64,000 nt of DNA, taken from Archaeoglobus sulfaticallidus PM70-1 (lineage in GTDB: Archaea; Halobacteriota; Archaeoglobi; Archaeoglobales; Archaeoglobaceae). The first letter of the stretch is position 1, and every line of letters starts with the position of its first letter. The notes below the pieces were generated by a model. It was not told where the DNA came from. It saw only the letters and a list, made by a program, of their open reading frames with translations, and ran no database searches. The position numbers and the translations under genes were made by a program. The stretch lies in NCBI RefSeq assembly GCF_000385565.1, contig NC_021169.1, positions 62,001 to 126,000 of the forward strand, in the 5' to 3' direction. Positions 34,160 through 43,893 of this stretch are shown here, one piece after another.

Positions 34160-34719
34160 TCAACCATCTCCATTATCTTTGATTTTATCTCATCAACATG
34201 ATCCGGCAACTGCGACGGGCTCAAGCCCCTCTTTTCATAGCCCTTGAAGCCTCCAGCCTGCTCATAGTATGCTTTGATGTGTTCACCTCTGATTCTTGAA
34301 TCATCAGGGAATACCTCTTCCGAATGCGGAACTTCCAAGCCGCTTTCAACAGCCCCTCTCAGCACTGCAAAGACCCTTGAACCCCTTGTAGGTGTTTTCA
34401 GACCTATGTCTAACACAGCCTCACTGACACCAGCTTTCTGAGCTTTCTTGCCTATCAGCAACCCTGTGAGGTATGCTGCGGGTGTGTTGTTGGCATCTCC
34501 TTTCCATCCAAGCTTCTGAAGCTCATAAGAGTCTGCATGAGCAATTACCCTGTCACCTTCCGGAGAGTATTCTATTATCTGAGCTATTACCATCTTATTG
34601 GTAATCCTGACAACCAATCTCGGCTTTCTTGAAAGCAGTAACTTCAACCTCTTCCTGTAGTTGGTCTTACCCTCTCTTCTCCTTCTTAAAGGAACCCTGT
34701 AACGAGGACCCCTGGCCAT
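34156..34719 (-). CDS. rpl18: Ribosomal protein uL18 (5S rRNA binding)
   Basis: 187 residues, archaeal length. Begins [24 protein letters not shown], with the basic 5S-binding arm, and contains [16 protein letters not shown] and [16 protein letters not shown]. The ATG comes right after the eL19 TAA. It joins uL5 in the 5S RNP. Confidence 0.97.
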   Translation of the reverse strand: MARGPRYRVPLRRRREGKTNYRKRLKLLLSRKPRLVVRITNKMVIAQIIEYSPEGDRVIAHADSYELQKLGWKGDANNTPAAYLTGLLIGKKAQKAGVSEAVLDIGLKTPTRGSRVFAVLRGAVESGLEVPHSEEVFPDDSRIRGEHIKAYYEQAGGFKGYEKRGLSPSQLPDHVDEIKSKIMEMVE

Positions 34720-35172
34720 TTAATCACCCCTCAACAAATTGTTAGTTTCTATATACAACTCCAGATGAGCTACAGACCTGAACTCACCGCCCTTTGCCTT
34801 TCTGTACAGCATTCTGTAAGTCCTTGTATCGAGCTTTCCTTCGACCTTCAATTCTTTAAGCCTTCTCCTCAAAGCCCTTATTCTGATGATCCATTTCCTC
34901 TTCCTAGACATCCTTGCACCCTTTCTTCCCTTCCTTCTACCATGTCCTCTTCTCCTTCCCTTCTTCCTCTGCAAAGCCCTCTTCCTTGCTCTGGCCCTGC
35001 TCACTCCCTTGACAGGCTTTCTTTTTATTGCACCGCTCTCGATGAGTTCTCTGATTTCCTCTTTCGTGCTTGCCTCAGCTATCGATTCAAGCTGATCTGG
35101 ATCCAACCAGACTGCATTCTCTCCACATTTCAGTACGGAAGATGCAAGCCTTCTCTGAATCTTTAAATTCAT
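34720..35172 (-). CDS. rpl19e: Ribosomal protein eL19
   Basis: 150 residues. MNLKIQRRLASSVLKCGENAVWLDP opening, the basic helix GVSRARARKRALQRKKGRRRG and the C-terminal YRMLYRKAKGGEFRSVAHL are eL19 hallmarks. The ATG at 35172 has GGTGA six bases upstream that doubles as the eL32 stop region; a GTG three codons earlier is open but less likely. Confidence 0.96.
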   Translation of the reverse strand: MNLKIQRRLASSVLKCGENAVWLDPDQLESIAEASTKEEIRELIESGAIKRKPVKGVSRARARKRALQRKKGRRRGHGRRKGRKGARMSRKRKWIIRIRALRRRLKELKVEGKLDTRTYRMLYRKAKGGEFRSVAHLELYIETNNLLRGD

Positions 35173-35177
35173 AATCT

Positions 35178-35582
35178 TCACCTTTGTGATGGATTTAATA
35201 TTTTAATACCCAATTCCTTGGCTTTATCTTCAATCATAAGCCTCTTCTTGAGGCCAACACATGATGCGATCCTGATAGCCTGTGTCTCAGCATCAACATT
35301 TTCAAGCTCTTTCGGATTGTGAACTAGAACCTCTATGTAACCGCTTGGATGGTATCCCCTAACTTCAGCTGGTGAGGCGAAACCAACCATCACCGGCTTC
35401 TTTCCAGCGATCCTCAGCCTCATCTTGTTATCCATACCCCTCGGTCTTCTCCAGCTTTTCCTTCTGAGCCTCAGCTTCTTATGAGACTCGTACCTTCTGA
35501 ACTCTGGCTTCCTGGCCTTCTGCCTTCTCCTAACCTTAAGAAGCCTTCTGATCTCAGGTGAGAGATTCGGTTTATCCACCAT
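35178..35582 (-). CDS. rpl32e: Ribosomal protein eL32
   Basis: 134 residues, basic. Recognised from FRRYESHKKLRLRRKSWRRPRGMDNKMR and VGFASPAEVRGYHPSG with the LVHNPKEL segment. Lies between uL6 and eL19, as in most euryarchaea. Start ATG has GGTGATATT upstream. Confidence 0.96.
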   Translation of the reverse strand: MVDKPNLSPEIRRLLKVRRRQKARKPEFRRYESHKKLRLRRKSWRRPRGMDNKMRLRIAGKKPVMVGFASPAEVRGYHPSGYIEVLVHNPKELENVDAETQAIRIASCVGLKKRLMIEDKAKELGIKILNPSQR

Positions 35583-35591
35583 AATATCACC

Positions 35592-36134
35592 TCATGGTTT
35601 TTCAACGATATATATCCCATCTTGGAAGATTCTCTGGTCGAGGTTCTTAATCCTCGTTGTCTGTTCGAGATTTGCAGCAGTCTGTCCGCACTCTTCCTTA
35701 TCGATCCCCGTAACGATGATGTCGTTGCCCTGAATCTTTACCTCACATCTACCCACTATCTTCGACCTTCTCGGATGCTTCTCTCCAAGGAAGTTCTCGA
35801 TCACAACTTCCCTACCCTCAACCCTGAGCTTTACCGGGAAGTGAGCGTAAACAACTCTGAGCTTGTACTCAAAGCCCTCCGTCACGCCTTTAATCAGATT
35901 CCTTATGTGAGCGGCAAATGTACCAACCATCGCCTTCTGCTTTATCTTTCCGTCCTCTGTGTATACTCTAACCTTCGAATCCTCTTTGACGATCTTAACT
36001 CCCCTGAATTTCAGATACCTTGAGTTCTCTCCCTTCTGTCCTTTTGCCTTGATAGTGTAGCCCTTAACATCGTCACCTTCAATCGATACTTCCACCCCTT
36101 CTGGGATCTCAATGATGCGTTCATTATCGGCCAT
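35592..36134 (-). CDS. rpl6: Ribosomal protein uL6
   Basis: 180 residues with two related beta-alpha domains. [16 protein letters not shown] near the N-terminus, [30 protein letters not shown] and the C-terminal [26 protein letters not shown] are characteristic. The ATG at 36134 is preceded by GGTGG; the GTG three codons before is an alternative. Confidence 0.96.
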   Translation of the reverse strand: MADNERIIEIPEGVEVSIEGDDVKGYTIKAKGQKGENSRYLKFRGVKIVKEDSKVRVYTEDGKIKQKAMVGTFAAHIRNLIKGVTEGFEYKLRVVYAHFPVKLRVEGREVVIENFLGEKHPRRSKIVGRCEVKIQGNDIIVTGIDKEECGQTAANLEQTTRIKNLDQRIFQDGIYIVEKP

Positions 36135-36145
36135 TGTCACCACCT

Positions 36146-36538
36146 CTAGTACACATAAGCTAAAAGCACTCCACCAAGACCTTTCTCCCTTGCTTCCCTC
36201 TGGGACATTACTCCCTTGACTGTTGAGACCACCAGGATTCCGAAGTCTTTTCCTGGGAGAAATCTCTTCTCGAACTTCTCATACTCCGTTTTCTTCGCAC
36301 TCATCCTCGGCCTGATCGCACCGCAATCGTTTATCCTCTTCGTGAGGGTTATCCTGAAAGCACCTCCCTTGTGATCGTCAATGTACTCGAACTCCTTGAT
36401 GTATCCATAATCCTTAAACACCTTTAAGACATTGCCAACGAGCTTTGAGGCTGGCCTTACCTCACAAACATCATATCCGGCTTTTTCCGCATTCTTTATT
36501 GCGATCATCGTATTTGAGAGCGTATCGCTCAGGCTCAT
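36146..36538 (-). CDS. rps8: Ribosomal protein uS8
   Basis: 130 residues. [21 protein letters not shown] start; the C-terminal [30 protein letters not shown] is the 16S-binding signature with the conserved STxxGxMxxxxA loop. The ATG at 36538 has GGTGA six bases before it. Confidence 0.97.
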   Translation of the reverse strand: MSLSDTLSNTMIAIKNAEKAGYDVCEVRPASKLVGNVLKVFKDYGYIKEFEYIDDHKGGAFRITLTKRINDCGAIRPRMSAKKTEYEKFEKRFLPGKDFGILVVSTVKGVMSQREAREKGLGGVLLAYVY

Positions 36539-36556
36539 GATCTTCACCTACCTCGA

Positions 36557-36709
36557 TTACCAGTACTTCTTAAATCCCAGTTCCGGGGCTATTTCCCTAA
36601 AGCACTGCCTGCAAAGGTACAGCCTGTACTTCCTAACAAGTCCAGCCTTTCTACCGCACCTTCTACACTCGTTGGCCCCTCTGCCGAACACCTTCTCACT
36701 CTTCTTCAT
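36557..36709 (-). CDS. rps14: Ribosomal protein uS14, zinc-binding
   Basis: A 50-codon gene between uL5 and uS8. The product starts [14 protein letters not shown] and carries the CxxC...CxxC zinc ribbon (CRRC and CRQC with RKYRLYLC between), then [13 protein letters not shown] at the end, the archaeal uS14 ending. Its ATG follows the uL5 stop by one base. Confidence 0.95.
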   Translation of the reverse strand: MKKSEKVFGRGANECRRCGRKAGLVRKYRLYLCRQCFREIAPELGFKKYW

Positions 36710-36710
36710 T

Positions 36711-37211
36711 TTATTCAACCTCCACACCAAGTTTCTTCAAAAACTCGATAGTTTCTTCCTTGGTTATCAGATGGTTCTTCCCAATTTTCGATCTGGAAAT
36801 TCTCCTTCTCTTAACCCTGTAGCCCCTTCTTCTCAAGGACACACAGACATCCATTCCGAAAATACCAACATCAGGATCGTAATCCACTCCAGGGAGATCT
36901 ATATGCTCATGAATTCCAAATGAGAACTCTCCAGCGTTAACCTGTTTCCTCTTCAGCTTGTTCTCCTTAACAACAAGTGCCCTCTTCAAGAACTCCTCAG
37001 CCTTCTCTCCCCTGAGTGTGACTTTCAACCCGATCGGTTCTCCCTTCCTTATCCCAAAGTTCTTTATGGTCTTAACAGCATGTGTTATCGCTGGTTTCTG
37101 CTCTATAAGCTCCTCAAGGAGCTTGCTCGCTCTTTGAAGTCTCTCGCCACTCTCTCCAATCCCCATATTTATGACAACCTTATCTATCATCAGCTCTCTC
37201 ATCGGGTTCAT
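36711..37211 (-). CDS. rpl5: Ribosomal protein uL5
   Basis: 166 residues from [22 protein letters not shown]. The longer open frame adds 60 residues from the eS4 region and is discarded; the ATG at 37211 is four bases after the eS4 stop. Core motifs [18 protein letters not shown] and [25 protein letters not shown] are archaeal uL5. Part of the 5S RNP with uL18. Confidence 0.96.
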   Translation of the reverse strand: MNPMRELMIDKVVINMGIGESGERLQRASKLLEELIEQKPAITHAVKTIKNFGIRKGEPIGLKVTLRGEKAEEFLKRALVVKENKLKRKQVNAGEFSFGIHEHIDLPGVDYDPDVGIFGMDVCVSLRRRGYRVKRRRISRSKIGKNHLITKEETIEFLKKLGVEVE

Positions 37212-37215
37212 GCGA

Positions 37216-37914
37216 TCACACTCCCAAGTCGATAACTGGCTTGGATGCCGATTTATCTCCAACAACGAATATGTAGTCCTCGATTGTTGTGATATCTCTC
37301 TCCTCTCCCTCCACAGTAACAAGATTCGGTGCAGAACCTCTGACGACCTTGTAGCTCTTGAGTCTTCCAATTTCTCCAGCGTGAGTGCCACCGATGATCA
37401 TAACAAGTGCTCCCTCTTCAAACTTCAAATGCTCAAGTATTTTCTTGCTCGGTATCTCAAGCAGAAGGCTGTCCTTTGTTTTGAACTCGTTGGTCGCAAT
37501 GATGTTGGTTCCATCGAACAGGTTCAGCTGAACCTTTCCGCCTTTGAGGAGCGTCTTCCCAGTTATCTTGTACAGCTTTCTGTCCGAGTCCTCAATCTCC
37601 CTGGGTATGTATCTTCCCTTCTCGTCGAAGACTATTCTGTAGCTCTTGTCTATCTTCGGTATTGATACAACATCGAACAATCCTACCGGAAACTTGTAGT
37701 CCTTCCTGACCTTCCCATCCACAAGTATATCTCCGGAAGCGATTATTCTCCTCGCCTCTCTGGCATTGTCCGCCAGTCCGAGAAAATCCCTTACGACTAT
37801 GAGCAGTGGTACTGCAGACCTGTCATGCGGTCCGGGAGATGCCTTTACCGTCCACTTCTTAACCTTTCTCGCAATTTTCAGTGTTTTTGGAGCAGATAAT
37901 CTCTTTTGATGCAT
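37216..37914 (-). CDS. rps4e: Ribosomal protein eS4
   Basis: 232 residues. MHQKRLSAPKTLKIARK at the N-terminus, an S4-type RNA-binding domain (PLLIVVRDFLGLADNAREARRIIASGDILVDGK) and a C-terminal KOW motif (GALVMIIGGTHAGEIGRL). Absent from bacteria; conserved between uL24 and uL5 in archaea. Confidence 0.97.
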   Translation of the reverse strand: MHQKRLSAPKTLKIARKVKKWTVKASPGPHDRSAVPLLIVVRDFLGLADNAREARRIIASGDILVDGKVRKDYKFPVGLFDVVSIPKIDKSYRIVFDEKGRYIPREIEDSDRKLYKITGKTLLKGGKVQLNLFDGTNIIATNEFKTKDSLLLEIPSKKILEHLKFEEGALVMIIGGTHAGEIGRLKSYKVVRGSAPNLVTVEGEERDITTIEDYIFVVGDKSASKPVIDLGV

Positions 37915-37918
37915 AAAT

Positions 37919-38287
37919 TCACCTCGCTACCTTCTCAAGCTTTCTCTTCCTAACATCATCAACTTCTCCAAGGCTCACTATCATCACATTCGATGGATGA
38001 ATGGGAACTGCAACCTCTGTTCCATCGACTTTCGTTGTTGTAACACCATCCACCTTGATCCTCAGCCTCTTCATGTCAACCTCGATTACCTTTCCTTCCT
38101 GCCCGGCAAACTCTCCTCTCATTATCCTTACTTTGTCTCCCTTCTTGATCCTTATCGTTCTTCTGCCATATTTTTTCCTTAATTCCTTGGATAATGTGGC
38201 ATTGAGTAGCCTGTGCCTCTCATGGAGCTTTGATGTCTTGTACAGCCACCTTCTCTGCTTTCTTGGCTGTTTTGATTTTGGAATCAT
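37919..38287 (-). CDS. rpl24: Ribosomal protein uL24
   Basis: 122 residues. RRWLYKTSKLHERHRLLNATLSKELRKKYGRRTIRIKKGDKVRIMRGEFAGQEGKV has the KOW motif (KVRIMRGEFAGQEGKVIEVD). One of the assembly-initiating 50S proteins. The start is an ATG following GGTGGTATC. Confidence 0.96.
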   Translation of the reverse strand: MIPKSKQPRKQRRWLYKTSKLHERHRLLNATLSKELRKKYGRRTIRIKKGDKVRIMRGEFAGQEGKVIEVDMKRLRIKVDGVTTTKVDGTEVAVPIHPSNVMIVSLGEVDDVRKRKLEKVAR

Positions 38288-38296
38288 GATACCACC

Positions 38297-38695
38297 TCAC
38301 ACGATTGCTGCTGCGAGAGTTCCGATTCTCGAGAACCTCTCTGCAGCCTCTCTCGCAACAGCACCTCTTATTTCACTCCCCTTCGGGTTTCCGTTTGGAT
38401 CCGTGATTACAGCCGCATTATCCTCAAACTTAACCCTTGTCCCATCAGGCCTCCTGAACTCCTTCCTCTGCCTGACGATTACCGCATAATGCACCTGCTT
38501 CCTTATTTCTGGAGTTCCCTTCTTGACACTCACAACGACAATATCTCCAACTCCAGCAGCGGGATACCTTCTCCTGACTCCCTTGTATCCTTTCACGGCA
38601 ATAATCTCAAGCTCCCTCGCACCGGTATTATCCGTGCAGACGAGTCTCGCCCCAGTAGGCAACGCCCTCGGGATCTTGGATTTTCTCGCCTTCAT
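38297..38695 (-). CDS. rpl14: Ribosomal protein uL14
   Basis: 132 residues. [22 protein letters not shown], the [15 protein letters not shown] segment and the closing [11 protein letters not shown] mark uL14. Its ATG overlaps the uS17 stop (ATGA), so the two are coupled. Sits at the subunit interface beneath the factor-binding site. Confidence 0.97.
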   Translation of the reverse strand: MKARKSKIPRALPTGARLVCTDNTGARELEIIAVKGYKGVRRRYPAAGVGDIVVVSVKKGTPEIRKQVHYAVIVRQRKEFRRPDGTRVKFEDNAAVITDPNGNPKGSEIRGAVAREAAERFSRIGTLAAAIV

Positions 38696-39021
38696 TCTGT
38701 CACCTCTGAGACTTTTTCAACTATAACAAACGATTTTGTTTTGCTCAGAGGTCTGCATTCGATGATCGTTACAGTATCGCCTACCTTTGCGTTGATGCAT
38801 GGTGGATTGTGAGCGTGCAGTTTGGATCGTTTCTTCATGTACCTCTCGTACTTCGGGATGTATCGTATGTGCTCTCTCTGGATTACCGCCGATTTTTCGT
38901 AGGTCTTCACCACTTTTCCCCTAAGCATCTGTCCCCTCACGGGAAGCTTCCCATGAAATGGACAATTCTCATCATCACATTCTTTTTCAGGGGGTTTAAC
39001 ATCATATCCTATGTCTCTCAC
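38692..39021 (-). CDS. rps17: Ribosomal protein uS17
   Basis: 109 residues. Typical archaeal N-terminus ([30 protein letters not shown]), with a short cysteine-containing extension before the OB fold, and [30 protein letters not shown]. No ATG is suitable: both possible starts are GTG (39030 or 39021). I take 39021 from the usual MxRDIG start; GGTGA precedes it closely. Confidence 0.93.
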   Translation of the reverse strand: MRDIGYDVKPPEKECDDENCPFHGKLPVRGQMLRGKVVKTYEKSAVIQREHIRYIPKYERYMKKRSKLHAHNPPCINAKVGDTVTIIECRPLSKTKSFVIVEKVSEVTE

Positions 39022-39026
39022 ACTAA

Positions 39027-39341
39027 TCACCTTTGCTTTATCTTAAATTTCCTCAAATTTCCTTTAAACCTCTTAATTATCAACAAACCTCTTTTTATTC
39101 TTTCTTCAGGACGGTACGCGATGAGATTACCATCCAGCTCAACACATGAATCACCAACTCTGAGCTTAAACTTCCTGTCCGCTTTTGCAATTCTTTTATA
39201 TCCCCTATCTGTCCTGATCAGCAGGGTTTTCATCGTTTCGTCAACTATTTCCCCCGCTAACCCTACCTCGTATCTGTTAGGGCTGTCAACCACCTCACAC
39301 TCAAGTCCTATGAGTTCGTGTGCGATGATCAGTTCATTCAA
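39027..39341 (-). CDS. rnp1: RNase P protein component 1 (Rpp29/Pop4)
   Basis: 104 residues. Sm-like barrel protein of archaeal RNase P; with Rpp21 it helps the catalytic RNA. HELIGLECEVVDSPN, the GLAGEIVDETMKTLLI core and FKLRVGD are the family motifs. It starts at TTG (39341), overlapping the uL29 stop; the only ATG nearby (39337) is in another frame and stops at once. In the archaeal superoperon it sits between uL29 and uS17. The translation factor gene sui1/aIF1, often adjacent, is not found here. Confidence 0.92.
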   Translation of the reverse strand: MNELIIAHELIGLECEVVDSPNRYEVGLAGEIVDETMKTLLIRTDRGYKRIAKADRKFKLRVGDSCVELDGNLIAYRPEERIKRGLLIIKRFKGNLRKFKIKQR

Positions 39342-39535
39342 GCTCTGTATCCCTCCTCCCTGAGAGCGAGCTTGACCCTCGCTATGTCTTTCCTTATCGC
39401 CCTGACGATTCCCGGATTCTCAATCGATCCACCCGATCTAACCTGAGTTCTAACTCTGAGCAACTCGTTTTCCAGCTCTCTCAGCTTCTTTATCTTCTCT
39501 TCCCTACTCATCTTCCGGATTTCGTTCATCTTCAT
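39338..39535 (-). CDS. rpl29: Ribosomal protein uL29
   Basis: 65 residues forming a helical hairpin: SREEKIKKLRELENELLRVRTQVRSGGSIENPGIVRAIRKDIARVKL. The ATG overlaps the uS3 stop by four bases (ATGA). Small, helical and placed after uS3, as always. It borders the exit tunnel near uL23. Confidence 0.96.
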   Translation of the reverse strand: MKMNEIRKMSREEKIKKLRELENELLRVRTQVRSGGSIENPGIVRAIRKDIARVKLALREEGYRA

Positions 39536-40272
39536 TGCTCATCCCCTCTCTCAGTGCTTTCAGCCTCTTTTTTAGCTTCAGAAGGCTCAGAAGCTTCAGA
39601 GGCCTCAGTTTCCTGAGTAGGCTGACTCTCCGGGCTTTCCTGAGCCTCCTTGCTCTCAACCTCTTCAACCTCTGGCCTGCTCTTCTCCTTGACGCTGAAC
39701 TCATCCGGAAGTTCTGCATCTGGCGGAATTATTCTGACCTTAATGCCCATCACACCGAGCTTCTTTATCGCAACATCAAACCCTGTCTTTACCGCTGAGA
39801 TGGCTGGCTCACCGGTGTGAACCATAGTTCCCGCAAGGAACTTCTCAGTTCTTGCTCTCTCTCCAGTTAGCTTTCCACTGATCTCTATTTCGCATCCCTT
39901 TGCTCCAGCCTCCATTATTCTGTACAGGAACCTGTATCCAGCCTTTCTGAAGTACCATCCCCTCTCAAGCGCTCTTGCGAGGAGAGATGCCATGAGCTGT
40001 GGGTTGAACTCGGGCTTTTCAATTTCATCCACGCTAACCTGTGGGTTATCGATGCCGAACTCCTTGAGCTTCTCCGTGAGGTTTCTTATCCTCCTACCAC
40101 CTTTTCCAATAACCAAACCCGGTCTTTCAACGAACAGGGTTATCTGTGTTCCCAGAGGTGTTCTCGTTATATCCACACCACCGAAACCGGCATTCCTGAC
40201 TTCCTGAGCCATCCATTCCTTAACCCTGAACTTCTTCAGCCTTTCCTCAACAAACTTTCTTTCTACAGCCAT
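39532..40272 (-). CDS. rps3: Ribosomal protein uS3
   Basis: 246 residues. KH domain with GKGGRRIRNLTEKLKEFG and the C-terminal domain GAKGCEIEISGKLTGERARTEKF. It ends in an unusual acidic, Ser/Glu/Pro-rich tail of about 50 residues (VESKEAQESPESQPTQETEA and so on), probably disordered. ATG overlaps the uL22 TAA by one base. Confidence 0.97.
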   Translation of the reverse strand: MAVERKFVEERLKKFRVKEWMAQEVRNAGFGGVDITRTPLGTQITLFVERPGLVIGKGGRRIRNLTEKLKEFGIDNPQVSVDEIEKPEFNPQLMASLLARALERGWYFRKAGYRFLYRIMEAGAKGCEIEISGKLTGERARTEKFLAGTMVHTGEPAISAVKTGFDVAIKKLGVMGIKVRIIPPDAELPDEFSVKEKSRPEVEEVESKEAQESPESQPTQETEASEASEPSEAKKEAESTERGDEQ

Positions 40273-40733
40273 TATCGCACCTCTGCTACAAATTCTACAG
40301 TTGTAAGGGTCTTAAATTTCGGAGTTGCCCTACCAAACGCTCTTGGGGTGAACCTTTTCAGAACCCTACCCTTTTTAGCCTGAGCATGGGTTATGATAAG
40401 CCTATCCTTCTCGATTCCCTTGTAGTCCGCGTTCGCCTCCAGATTCTTTATGACCTTCAGTATATACCTTGCTGCCTTCTGCGGATATCTGCCCGCGAAC
40501 CATTTATCCAGCCCACTCTTGTGCCCGACCTTCTTGTAGTACTTCTTGAACCTTACAGCCCTCTTCATCTCTGCAACCTCTTCGAGGAACCTTATCGCCT
40601 CGTCAATCTTCATACCCTTTATCTCAGAGCATATCTCAACCGCATGTTTGAAGCTGATTGGCATCTCGTATCCCATTGCCTTCGCAGCCTTTGTGGGATC
40701 TTCTGGCTCGTAAGCATACCTGACTCTCGCCAT
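40272..40733 (-). CDS. rpl22: Ribosomal protein uL22
   Basis: 153 residues. RVRYAYEPEDPTKAAKAMGYEMPISFKHAVEICSEIKG at the start and ITHAQAKKGRVLKRFTPRAFGRATP with the extended tunnel loop near the end. Lines the exit tunnel. Normal archaeal length. Confidence 0.97.
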   Translation of the reverse strand: MARVRYAYEPEDPTKAAKAMGYEMPISFKHAVEICSEIKGMKIDEAIRFLEEVAEMKRAVRFKKYYKKVGHKSGLDKWFAGRYPQKAARYILKVIKNLEANADYKGIEKDRLIITHAQAKKGRVLKRFTPRAFGRATPKFKTLTTVEFVAEVR

Positions 40734-40744
40734 GCTATCACCCT

Positions 40745-41146
40745 TTACTTGAGCGGTACGAATTTACTGCTCCTCGTAGCACCGACACCCGGACCGCTGT
40801 GCTTTATGAATGTCCTCGTCTGAGCGAACTCTCCGAGCCTATGACCGATCATTTCCGGCTTTACCTCAACCCTGACAAAGTCCTTGCCGTTGTGAACCAT
40901 GATTATCTTGCCAACCATTTCTGGCAGAACTATCATATCCCTGCAGTGAGTCCTGACAGCATCCTTTTTCTTCAGCTTTCTCAAGAGCTTCTCTTCCTGC
41001 TCAGTAAACCCTCTCAGGATCTTTCTCCTCTCTCTTGCTGGCAAAAGCTGAGCAAACTGCTCAAGCGTCATCTTCTTCAGCTCATCAAGCGTATAACCAC
41101 GATACTTGAAATCTTTCGGCCTTACAACCTTGCTTTTTAATGCCAT
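40745..41146 (-). CDS. rps19: Ribosomal protein uS19
   Basis: 133 residues. [34 protein letters not shown], with the archaeal extension, then [35 protein letters not shown]. The ATG at 41146 is six bases after GAGGTGA; the GTG three codons upstream is less likely. Located in the 30S head. Confidence 0.97.
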   Translation of the reverse strand: MALKSKVVRPKDFKYRGYTLDELKKMTLEQFAQLLPARERRKILRGFTEQEEKLLRKLKKKDAVRTHCRDMIVLPEMVGKIIMVHNGKDFVRVEVKPEMIGHRLGEFAQTRTFIKHSGPGVGATRSSKFVPLK

Positions 41147-41151
41147 AAATA

Positions 41152-41862
41152 TCACCTCTTGGCTCCGGTTCTTCTTGCAGCAATACTACCAACCTTCCTG
41201 CCCGGTGGAGCATTTCTGCTGACCGTCTTTGGCTTACCAGTATGCTGGTGCTTACCTCCACCGAATGGGTGATCCACAGCGTTCATCGCAACTCCTCTGA
41301 CCACTGGCCACTTTGCAGCCTTGCTCTTGTACTTGTGATATTTCTTACCCGCCTTAACGAATGGCTTGTCCGTTCTTCCTCCTCCGGCAACAACACCAAT
41401 CATCGCTCTGCAATTCGGGTTGAACCACTTCAGCACACCAGAGGGCATCTGAACGAGCGTTCTTGTTTCCTCATGGGAAACAACCAGTGCGAAAGTTCCA
41501 CTGGCCCTGACGAACTTGCCACCATCACCCGGGTTGGATTCTATGTTGCAAACCGGACTGCCCTCGGGGATGTTTTTCAGATAGGTTATGTTCCCTGGCC
41601 TTAACGAAACTTTCTCTCCGCATTCGATTATGTGTCCAGTTCCCATACCCTCTGTGGCTATTATATATCTCTCACTACCATCTGGAAGCTTCACCTTAGC
41701 AATAGGAGCATTTCTGGCAGGATCGTGTTCTATGTCGATAACCTTCGCTTTCACTAATCCTTCGAAGTTTATGTGCTTCAGATCAGCCTTATACTTGTGT
41801 GAGGGAGCCCTATATGTCGGGGTTCCTTTCCCCCTGTTTTGAGATTTTATCCTCTTACCCAT
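41152..41862 (-). CDS. rpl2: Ribosomal protein uL2
   Basis: 236 residues. Conserved C-terminal loop [22 protein letters not shown], whose histidine reaches toward the peptidyl transferase centre, and the SH3-like core [20 protein letters not shown]. Archaeal-length. ATG has GGTGG upstream. Confidence 0.98.
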   Translation of the reverse strand: MGKRIKSQNRGKGTPTYRAPSHKYKADLKHINFEGLVKAKVIDIEHDPARNAPIAKVKLPDGSERYIIATEGMGTGHIIECGEKVSLRPGNITYLKNIPEGSPVCNIESNPGDGGKFVRASGTFALVVSHEETRTLVQMPSGVLKWFNPNCRAMIGVVAGGGRTDKPFVKAGKKYHKYKSKAAKWPVVRGVAMNAVDHPFGGGKHQHTGKPKTVSRNAPPGRKVGSIAARRTGAKR

Positions 41863-41874
41863 TAAACCACCTCA

Positions 41875-42120
41875 TCAGAACACACCAAGTTTTGAAAGTA
41901 TTTCTTCAGCCGAATAATCGGGAGTTAGCTTGATGTACGCCTTTTTCTCTCCCTTGGGGGTTATGAGGGTGTTAACCTTCTCAACCTTAACCTCAAACCT
42001 CTTCTCAATCTCTTCCTTTATCTGCTTTTTATTCGCCCTTTTGTCAACTATAGCTGTAAGAATGTTTTTGTCTATCTCTGTAGAGGTTTTTTCTGTGACT
42101 ATAAAGCACTTAATCAGCAT
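41875..42120 (-). CDS. rpl23: Ribosomal protein uL23
   Basis: 81 residues. FIVTEKTSTEIDKNILTAIVDKRANKKQIKEEIEKRFEVKVEKVNTLITPKGEKKAYIKL is the usual uL23 core. I start it at the ATG at 42120, which has GGAGG seven bases before and overlaps the uL4 stop. It is at the tunnel exit and contacts SRP and SecY. Confidence 0.96.
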   Translation of the reverse strand: MLIKCFIVTEKTSTEIDKNILTAIVDKRANKKQIKEEIEKRFEVKVEKVNTLITPKGEKKAYIKLTPDYSAEEILSKLGVF

Positions 42121-42872
42121 AACCATCCCTCCAAAGCTTCAATTGCGGATTTGGTCCAGACAGTAAGCCTTCCAGCCTTTGCTCCGGGTGCGAGGAGTTC
42201 TACATTAAGGTTTCTCGCCACCACAACATCAACACCGGCAAGATTTCTTGCAGAGTTCAGAATGTCAGACTTCTCTCCAGCAACGATCAGCACACTCTTC
42301 TTCACAATGTATCTCCTCCCCCTCATCTTTCCTTTTCCAGCCCTGTATCTCTTTCTGGATTTAGCCCTCTCAACATCCTCGTAAACACCGATTGCCTTCA
42401 GAGCTTCCACTACTTCCTTGGTTTTCTTCAGGTTCTGGAGGTCATCAACCACAATCTTCGGAAGCTCTCCGCTGAATATGTGTGGCCTTTCTGAAACAAG
42501 CTGAGCGTTAACGGTTGCTGCAATCGCAGAGCAGAGAGCTTTTCTCATCTCTTTCTTGTTTATCTTCTCTTCCCAGATTTTCTGAACCTTTGGTGGGTGT
42601 GCCCTCCTGCCACCAACAGCCTGCGGAACTTTTACAGCCCTGCTGCCGGTTTTAAGCCTTGGAACCCTGGCATAACCATGTCCCGGACCCCAGTTTTCAG
42701 CGGAATAGTTTATTCCCGCAAGGGGGCTGGGGCCATATGGCTGCCTCCTCCTGCTCTGGAGGGAATGAATGGCTTTCCTTATAATATCCGGCCTGTATTC
42801 TGTGTCGAAAACGGATGGCAGTTCTATTTCCTCTACAACCTCTCCTTTAAGATCGTAAACCTTTGCCTTCAC
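42114..42872 (-). CDS. rpl4: Ribosomal protein uL4
   Basis: 252 residues. KAKVYDLKGEVVEEIELPSVFDTEYRPDIIRKAI at the start, then GPGHGYARVPRLKTGSRAVKVPQAVGGRRAHPPKV (tunnel extension). The start is GTG: of the two open GTGs, 42872 has GGTGA at five bases and gives the usual MKAKVYDL opening. It overlaps uL23 by seven bases. Confidence 0.96.
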   Translation of the reverse strand: MKAKVYDLKGEVVEEIELPSVFDTEYRPDIIRKAIHSLQSRRRQPYGPSPLAGINYSAENWGPGHGYARVPRLKTGSRAVKVPQAVGGRRAHPPKVQKIWEEKINKKEMRKALCSAIAATVNAQLVSERPHIFSGELPKIVVDDLQNLKKTKEVVEALKAIGVYEDVERAKSRKRYRAGKGKMRGRRYIVKKSVLIVAGEKSDILNSARNLAGVDVVVARNLNVELLAPGAKAGRLTVWTKSAIEALEGWLC

Positions 42873-42877
42873 AAAAA

Positions 42878-43867
42878 TCACCTGCCCTGCTTGGATGTTG
42901 TGCTCACATAAATCACATTGACTCCATCATACGCTGCTGAAGGTGGTCTCACAGCATACCTAAACCTCACGAGCCTCTTAACGCTGCCCGGCACACTGCC
43001 AGAGACCATCACATAGTCTCCCCTGACAACACCGTAGTGCACAAAACCACCGTTGGGGGTTACTTCCTCACCGTTCTCTCCCATCTTTATTATCCTCTTG
43101 TTGAACTCCGTCCTCTGGTGGAATCCCATCTGACCTGCCTGAGGAACAGTCGGTCTGACATGGTGGGGGTTCCATGGACCGAGGTTTCCGATCCTTCTGT
43201 GCTTGCTGCTCCTTGCATGCTTTGCGTTCAGTGTTATAACGCCCCATCTCTTAACAGGACCCTGAAATCCCTTACCCTTTGTGATGGATGTAACATCGAT
43301 GATCGAACCTTCTTCAAAAACCTCAAAAACCCTGATTTCTCCACCAAGCTTCTCCTTCACATATCCAAACGCTGTCTCAACATCCCCGCCCACTTTCTGC
43401 TCCATTATCTCTGGAGTCTTCTTTGGCACACCGGTTATCTTGTAGGGCTGTGTGTATGTTATGAGCCTGAAATGATCTACCTTATCGAGATCTATGTCGT
43501 CAGCATTTCCATTAACCTTCTTCGGAATGTTTATTCTCCTACCAAGCTGATTGTCAAGATTCTCTGCCCATATCTCGCTCATGATCTCAAAGCCATAGGG
43601 TGTTTTCCTGTAAGCTCTGAACCCTGCAACCTTCAGCGGCGGGGTTTCCAGTACCGTTACGGGCACTACTATTTCCTCCCCATATGTCGGGGAATTCCTC
43701 CTATCATCCACAATCACGACATGCGTCATACCGGCCTTATAGCCGGCAAAACCGAGTGGCTTTGTTTCACTGTGTTCGGGCCAAGCCCTTATCCTTGGTA
43801 TGATACTCTTGGCTCTCTTTCTCGGGGAAAATGCCATCGAACCTCTTCTCGGTCTGTGTTCTTTCAT
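42878..43867 (-). CDS. rpl3: Ribosomal protein uL3
   Basis: 329 residues, archaeal length. MKEHRPRRGSMAFSPRKRAKSIIPRIRAWPE at the start; VTSITKGKGFQGPVKRWGVITLNAKHARSSKHRRIGNLGPWNPHHVRPTVPQAGQMGFHQRTEFNKRI is the rRNA-binding core. First ribosomal gene of the superoperon. Its ATG has GGTGGTAGGTA upstream and two tandem 11-bp repeats at 43894-43915. Confidence 0.97.
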   Translation of the reverse strand: MKEHRPRRGSMAFSPRKRAKSIIPRIRAWPEHSETKPLGFAGYKAGMTHVVIVDDRRNSPTYGEEIVVPVTVLETPPLKVAGFRAYRKTPYGFEIMSEIWAENLDNQLGRRINIPKKVNGNADDIDLDKVDHFRLITYTQPYKITGVPKKTPEIMEQKVGGDVETAFGYVKEKLGGEIRVFEVFEEGSIIDVTSITKGKGFQGPVKRWGVITLNAKHARSSKHRRIGNLGPWNPHHVRPTVPQAGQMGFHQRTEFNKRIIKMGENGEEVTPNGGFVHYGVVRGDYVMVSGSVPGSVKRLVRFRYAVRPPSAAYDGVNVIYVSTTSKQGR

Positions 43868-43893
43868 TACCTACCACCTTACTTCCTATTATT